A stretch of 11,048 nt of DNA from an uncultured beta proteobacterium (lineage in GTDB: Bacteria; Pseudomonadota; Gammaproteobacteria; Burkholderiales; Burkholderiaceae): NCBI GenBank assembly GCA_903835865.1, contig CAILON010000249.1, positions 1-11,048 of the forward strand, in the 5' to 3' direction. The translations under genes were made by a program, and so were the position numbers. Positions 7,543-11,048 of the stretch are shown one piece after another (within the stretch, counting starts at the first letter, position 1; every line of letters starts with the position of its first letter). Under the pieces are notes generated by a model. The model did no database searches, had not been told where the DNA came from, and saw only the letters and a program-made list of their open reading frames with translations.

Positions 7543-8549
7543 CCATAAATAAGACCGATACCGAACAACTAAGCGAACTTCGCCAAGACCTCAATTACGA
7601 CGCCACTCGTAAGCAAAAGTCGAGCGAAAAAACAGCGCGCATTCCAATCAAAATCGTTCCGCTTGCAGAGATTCTTAAAAAACCAGATTGGATTCGCGTC
7701 AAAGCAGCTTCAGGCAATTCACGTTTTGCAGAAATCAAAAAGATTTTGCGTGAAAACGAATTGGTTACTGTTTGTGAAGAAGCGAGTTGCCCAAATATTG
7801 GTGAGTGTTTTGGTAAGGGCACCGCTACTTTTATGATCATGGGCGATAAATGTACTCGTCGTTGCCCATTTTGTGATGTGGGTCATGGAAGGCCCGATCC
7901 CTTGGATACCAAGGAGCCTGCTAACTTAGCCCGAACAATCGCAGCGCTGAAATTAAATTATGTAGTGATTACTAGCGTGGATCGTGATGATCTTCGCGAT
8001 GGCGGTGCCATGCATTATGTCGATTGCATTTCTCAATCTCGGACTGCATCTCCCAATACACGCATTGAGGTTTTGGTACCAGATTTTCGTGGGCGCTTAG
8101 ATAAAGCATTAGATATTTTTGTTGAGCATGCGCCTAATGGCCTGCCTGATGTGATGAATCACAATCTTGAAACAGTTCCACGCCTATACAAGCAAGCTCG
8201 ACCTGGCGCTGACTATCTGCATTCACTGAAATTATTGAAAGACTTTAAAGAGCGCTTCCCCCATATTCCTACTAAGAGCGGCTTAATGGTGGGGCTTGGT
8301 GAAACAGATGAAGAGATTTTAGAAGTCATGCGTGATATGCGTGAGCACAAGATTGATATGCTCACCATCGGCCAGTATCTTGCTCCCTCTGGCCATCACT
8401 TGCCAGTTCAGCGTTATGTGCATCCAGACGTTTTCAAGCGTTTCGAAGAAGAGGCGTACGCCATGGGCTTCTCCCATGCGGCAGTAGGGGCGATGGTGCG
8501 CTCTAGCTATCATGCGGATCAGCAAGCACATGGCGCTGGCATTATATAA
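7539..8549 (+). CDS. lipA: Lipoyl synthase
   Basis: A 336-residue radical-SAM enzyme that inserts two sulfurs into protein-bound octanoyl chains to form lipoyl groups. The auxiliary [4Fe-4S] cluster, which is consumed as the sulfur source, is bound by Cys79, Cys84 and Cys90 in [12 protein letters not shown] plus a Ser of the C-terminal RSSY motif (321-324). The radical-SAM cluster is bound by CTRRCPFC (105-112). Both sets are intact. The N-terminal 45 or so residues are a variable, charged extension common in betaproteobacterial LipA. It follows lipB with a 4-base overlap. The 3' end overlaps the start of the following lipoprotein gene. The enzyme needs a low-potential electron donor and cluster rebuilding, which makes the ferredoxin gene upstream of interest. 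Confidence 0.98.
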   Translation: MTINKTDTEQLSELRQDLNYDATRKQKSSEKTARIPIKIVPLAEILKKPDWIRVKAASGNSRFAEIKKILRENELVTVCEEASCPNIGECFGKGTATFMIMGDKCTRRCPFCDVGHGRPDPLDTKEPANLARTIAALKLNYVVITSVDRDDLRDGGAMHYVDCISQSRTASPNTRIEVLVPDFRGRLDKALDIFVEHAPNGLPDVMNHNLETVPRLYKQARPGADYLHSLKLLKDFKERFPHIPTKSGLMVGLGETDEEILEVMRDMREHKIDMLTIGQYLAPSGHHLPVQRYVHPDVFKRFEEEAYAMGFSHAAVGAMVRSSYHADQQAHGAGII

Positions 8550-9129
8550 ACGCGCTCTAAGAACTTGCTGTTTTTGTCTTACGGCAACATTCTTTTTAGT
8601 CGCCTGTAGTCCTAAATGGGATTGGCGGGTTGTCCAGTCGCCGCAGGAAAGATACACCGCATTATTTCCTGGTAAGCCAGACAAAATTCAAAGACGTGTG
8701 ACATATCAAGATCAAGAGTTATTGCAATCTCTTGAGGCGCTAAAAATGGATGATGATATTTATTCTATTAGCGCAACCCAAATTCCTGTTGGCCAATCTT
8801 CATTGCTACCAGCATTGATGGCGCAATTGCAGGGCATTGTATTGGCTAGAGCAAAAGCACAGGGTGGGGAAGTGATTGTTGAAGATGTTCTTTATCAAAC
8901 TGCTGCTAAACAAAGGCAAGCAAGTAAAGAATATTGGATTCAGTTGAAGTCAGGGGGAACGGCTGAGCAATGGATGCGCGTTCGGTGGATCACTCGAGTT
9001 GCACCAGATGACAGTATTTGGATTTACCAAGTCTCGGTACTGCATACAAAGGCAATACCGAGTGATGCAAAAACTTTTCTAACTAAAGAAGAATACTCAA
9101 ACTTTTTTGATGAGTTCTATCCTGAATAA
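8530..9129 (+). CDS. Predicted lipoprotein of unknown function
   Basis: A 199-residue protein that I do not recognise as a named family. The N-terminus has K7, R8 and R11, a hydrophobic stretch [11 protein letters not shown] and a lipobox LVAC with the lipid-modified Cys at residue 26, so it should be a membrane-anchored lipoprotein. The mature part is mixed alpha/beta in appearance, with no further membrane segments and no obvious catalytic motif; it resembles small stress- or envelope-associated conserved hypothetical proteins. Two in-frame starts exist, 8512 and 8530. Both lie inside lipA and neither has a good ribosome site. I chose 8530 because it gives a normal-length signal. The resulting 20-base overlap with lipA implies coupling. 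The gene ends 12 bases from the convergent ubiK stop. Confidence 0.75.
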   Translation: MALALYKRALRTCCFCLTATFFLVACSPKWDWRVVQSPQERYTALFPGKPDKIQRRVTYQDQELLQSLEALKMDDDIYSISATQIPVGQSSLLPALMAQLQGIVLARAKAQGGEVIVEDVLYQTAAKQRQASKEYWIQLKSGGTAEQWMRVRWITRVAPDDSIWIYQVSVLHTKAIPSDAKTFLTKEEYSNFFDEFYPE

Positions 9130-9155
9130 AATCTGAAAAAATTATTGAGATTTTT
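9128..9155. terminator. Possible weak bidirectional terminator between lipoprotein gene and ubiK
   Basis: AAAATCT (9128-9134) can pair with AGATTTT (9148-9154) across a 13-base A/T-rich loop, with T-runs at the end on both strands. The stem has only one G-C pair, so it is weak; the position between convergent stops is the main support. Confidence 0.25.
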
Positions 9156-9399
9156 CTAGTGCAGCAACTTTAGCTTCAAGGGCTTCTAATTTTTCCCTGG
9201 TCTTTGCCAAAACCTTCGACTGCAAATCAAACTCTTCTCGCGTGACGAGATCCATCTTTTGAAATCCTTGGTTCATCATGGCGCGCACATTTTTTTCAAT
9301 CTCTTGTGCAGGTGAGTTTCGGATAGCCTCCCCCACTTTGCTTTGCATATCGTTAGCAATGCGTTGAAATTGCTCGAAGATTTCGCCTGGTTTTTGCAT
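9142..9399 (-). CDS. ubiK: Ubiquinone biosynthesis accessory factor UbiK (YqiC/BMFP family)
   Basis: An 85-residue protein starting MQKPGEIFEQFQRIANDM and containing the conserved NVRAMMNQGFQKMDLVTREEFD segment (about 38-59). A C-terminal coiled coil (about 60-83, V-L-A-K-T-R-E-K-L-E-A-L-E-A-K-V) is expected to trimerise. In E. coli UbiK binds UbiJ and supports the hydroxylation steps of coenzyme Q synthesis under aerobic conditions, and it has membrane-associating properties. Length and motif order match the family. It is a single gene reading towards the lipoprotein gene; upstream it faces the nitrogen unit across a 263-base spacer. No good ribosome site is seen. An imperfect palindrome lies about 40 bases upstream of its start. 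Confidence 0.92.
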   Translation of the reverse strand: MQKPGEIFEQFQRIANDMQSKVGEAIRNSPAQEIEKNVRAMMNQGFQKMDLVTREEFDLQSKVLAKTREKLEALEAKVAALEKSQ

Positions 9400-9430
9400 G
9401 ATGGGGTTTCGCAGTTCTGTCTAAAGTTGC

Positions 9431-9450
9431 ATAAAAGATACATCTTATAT
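9431..9450. repeat. Imperfect palindrome upstream of ubiK
   Basis: The sequence ATAAAAGATACATCTTATAT has 8 of 10 symmetric pairs (core AAGAT-AC-ATCTT). It sits in the ubiK promoter area, overlapping a possible minus-strand -10 (TATAAG). It could be an operator or simply A/T-rich chance symmetry. Confidence 0.35.
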
Positions 9451-9511
9451 TTTAAGTTGAGCGAGTAAAAACGTGACAAAGTGGCCAAAAATCTGGAATA
9501 CGCCCTCAAAT

Positions 9512-9568
9512 TCACATTTCTGGGGCAATATGAAGCACCATTTAGGTGCATTGGCATTAATAAGGTGA
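9512..9568 (+). promoter_or_regulatory. NtrC-like binding site with two weaker flanking copies
   Basis: AGCACCATTTAGGTGCA at 9534-9550 matches the enterobacterial NtrC consensus TGCACCANNNTGGTGCA at 12 of the 14 fixed positions. Two weaker 15-base copies of the GCACCA-N3-TGGTGC pattern flank it: TCACATTTCTGGGGC (9512-9526) and GCATTAATAAGGTGA (9554-9568), each 8 of 12 fixed positions. The centres are 23 and 19 bases apart, about two helical turns, as in cooperative NtrC enhancers. It lies 113 bases before the porin start and upstream of glnK-amtB, classic NtrC targets. I could not find a convincing sigma-54 -24/-12 element downstream: TTGGCA at 9551 fits a -24 box but the matching -12 GC is missing. 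The promoter itself is unplaced. Confidence 0.6.
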
Positions 9569-9650
9569 ATCAAGTGGAAATGGGTTGTCGCTCGACCTTC
9601 ATGATCGCTCCATGCATTCGATATTTCCCATTTTTCATTTCACAAACAGT

Positions 9651-9656
9651 AAGGAG
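9651..9656 (+). promoter_or_regulatory. Ribosome binding site fixing the TorF-type porin start
   Basis: AAGGAG, 6 bases before the ATG at 9663. It rules out the in-frame upstream ATG at 9585, which has no such site and would put 26 extra residues ahead of a normal signal peptide. Confidence 0.85.
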
Positions 9657-9662
9657 TTACTC

Positions 9663-10496
9663 ATGAAGACATTACATAAGACAGCAATCTCTGCGGCAGC
9701 GGTAGCTTTGTTGGCTGGTTTGGCCAGTGCATCTGCTTTTGCAGCCGATACACCAGAGAATCCAGAAGAAGCGGGCAGCCCTATTGCCGCCAACGTTACT
9801 GTGGTGAACGACTATCGCTATCGTGGTATCTCTCAGTCCAACATGAAGCCGGCGATTCAAGGCGGCTTTGATTATGCGCATGAGAGCGGTTTCTACATTG
9901 GTAACTGGAATAGCTCAATTACCTGGGTTGGTGATTTAAATCCAGGCGTTTCTGCTCCAATCGAGATGGACTTCTATGGTGGTTTTAAGAAGGAGTTATT
10001 TGCACCTGGCTTTGCGTCTGACTTTGGTGTTTTGCAGTACTACTATCCAACATCAGGGAACTTAATTTACGCCAACCCCAACACAACTGAGCTGTATGCT
10101 GCTCAAAACTTTACAGTTGGTCCAGTGACTGGTTTCCTGAAGTTTTCATATGCTGTGACAAATACTTTCGGTAACGCTAACAGTACTGGTTCTTACTATC
10201 CTGATTTAACAGTGAACTACGATACCGGTATTTGGGGCTTGGCACTAAATGCTCACATTGGTTATCAGTACATTGCGGGAACTCCAACTGGAAGCTCAAC
10301 TTCAAATTCAAGTCTTTATAGCTACACCGATTGGAAGATTGGCGTGACTAAAGACTTTGGAGGCGGCTTATCTGCAGCAGTTTCCTACATTGATACCAAT
10401 GCAAAAACTGTTGGTAGTAGCTACGCATATGTCAGCCCGTCAGGCAAAAACTTAGGTGGTGCCACAGGCTTGGTTTCACTCACAAAAACTTTCTAA
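9663..10496 (+). CDS. TorF-family putative outer-membrane porin
   Basis: A 277-residue exported protein. The N-terminus MKTLHKTAISAAAVALLAGL ending ASASAFA is a typical signal peptide, cleaved near residue 27. The mature start ANVTVVNDYRYRGISQSN, followed by PAIQGGFDYAHESGFYIGNW, is the signature of the proteobacterial family annotated as TorF putative porin (gcw_chp). Alternating hydrophobic/aromatic strands and the terminal Phe (KTF) fit an outer-membrane beta barrel recognised by BamA. Substrate is unknown. It is first in a rightward unit with glnK (25-base gap) and amtB, an arrangement frequent in betaproteobacteria, so passage of ammonium or small nitrogen compounds is a reasonable inference. 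An NtrC-like site upstream supports induction under nitrogen limitation. Confidence 0.9.
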   Translation: MKTLHKTAISAAAVALLAGLASASAFAADTPENPEEAGSPIAANVTVVNDYRYRGISQSNMKPAIQGGFDYAHESGFYIGNWNSSITWVGDLNPGVSAPIEMDFYGGFKKELFAPGFASDFGVLQYYYPTSGNLIYANPNTTELYAAQNFTVGPVTGFLKFSYAVTNTFGNANSTGSYYPDLTVNYDTGIWGLALNAHIGYQYIAGTPTGSSTSNSSLYSYTDWKIGVTKDFGGGLSAAVSYIDTNAKTVGSSYAYVSPSGKNLGGATGLVSLTKTF

Positions 10497-10509
10497 TTTC
10501 CACTTCTGA

Positions 10510-10860
<351 letters not shown>

Positions 10861-10873
10861 AGAGAGGTTCAAA

Positions 10874-11048
10874 ATGTTAACTTGGATGAAAAAACTCCTT
10901 GCTAGCGGTGCGGTAGCTTTGGCTATTGGTGCTACTGGCGTTATGGCGACTTCATCAGCTTTTGCTGACGAGGCTAAGCCAGTTGCTGCTGCCGCTGCCG
11001 CTGCGGTTGCCGCTGCTCCGGCCTTGGTTCCAAATAAGGGTGATACAG
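10874..11048 (+). CDS. amtB: Ammonium transporter AmtB, N-terminal part (cut by window edge)
   Basis: The first 58 codons of a plus-strand gene running off the right edge. MLTWMKKLLASGAVALAIGA leads into a signal peptide ending SSAFA (cleavage near residue 31), then an Ala-rich linker (about residues 36-51) and VPNKGDT, the lead-in to the first membrane helix of Amt proteins (usually P-N-K-G-D-T-A-W). Many proteobacterial Amt proteins have such a cleaved signal, placing the N-terminus in the periplasm. The transporter conducts ammonium across the inner membrane and is shut by unmodified GlnK. GAGAGG, 7 to 12 bases before the ATG, is a good ribosome site. The position after glnK makes the assignment firm even though the pore region is not visible. 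Confidence 0.92.
   Translation, partial: MLTWMKKLLASGAVALAIGATGVMATSSAFADEAKPVAAAAAAAVAAAPALVPNKGDT

Noticed and set aside
8319..8684. Minus-strand open frame of 121 codons
   Set aside because: It is antisense to the end of lipA and the start of the lipoprotein gene, with no recognisable domain or ribosome site.
9585..9662. Longer porin start at 9585
   Set aside because: It adds 26 residues before a standard signal peptide, while AAGGAG sits right before the ATG at 9663.
10982..11022. GCT/GCC-rich repeat as a microsatellite or mobile repeat
   Set aside because: It encodes the Ala-rich linker after the AmtB signal peptide, a low-complexity stretch common in AmtB of this group.

Overview
The window looks like a chromosomal segment of a betaproteobacterium of the family Burkholderiaceae, most like a small-genome freshwater lineage such as Polynucleobacter. 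This rests on moderate GC content, very short intergenic gaps, a stand-alone heptose-phosphate adenylyltransferase, a BirA without a DNA-binding domain, and the neighbourhood ubiK / TorF-type porin / glnK / amtB. The genus is inferred from gene content and protein style, not from a database search.

Left block, minus strand (1-2215): a tightly packed unit reading leftwards, with an exported glutathione-peroxidase-like protein, an FAD/NAD(P)-binding amine-oxidase-like protein and the start of a DUF1365 protein cut by the window edge. The last two are familiar partners in clusters that modify membrane fatty acids under oxidative stress. Divergent from it is rfaE2 (2310-2798, LPS heptose activation). 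This meets coaX (CoA biosynthesis) tail to tail, and coaX is translationally coupled to birA upstream (both minus, 2795-4404).

Middle block, plus strand (4442-9129): a colinear run of seven genes with gaps of 10 to 37 bases or small overlaps. They are a VanZ-family membrane protein, a thioredoxin-like [2Fe-2S] ferredoxin, an alpha/beta hydrolase, a DUF493 (YbeD-like) protein, lipB, lipA and a predicted lipoprotein. The core is the pathway that makes protein-bound lipoate: LipB transfers octanoate and LipA inserts sulfur.

Right block: ubiK (minus, 9142-9399) converges on the lipoprotein gene. A 263-base control region follows, then a rightward nitrogen unit: TorF-type porin, glnK and the start of amtB. 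The control region holds a strong match to an NtrC binding site, flanked by two weaker matches, which fits nitrogen-limitation control.

I found no RNA genes, insertion sequences, CRISPR arrays, prophage parts or signs of recent transfer. No intergenic stretch exceeds 300 bases. This is mainly a housekeeping region. I see no clearly undescribed system; the best leads are the NtrC-like cluster, the peroxidase fused into the FAD/DUF1365 unit, and the ferredoxin placed beside the lipoate genes.
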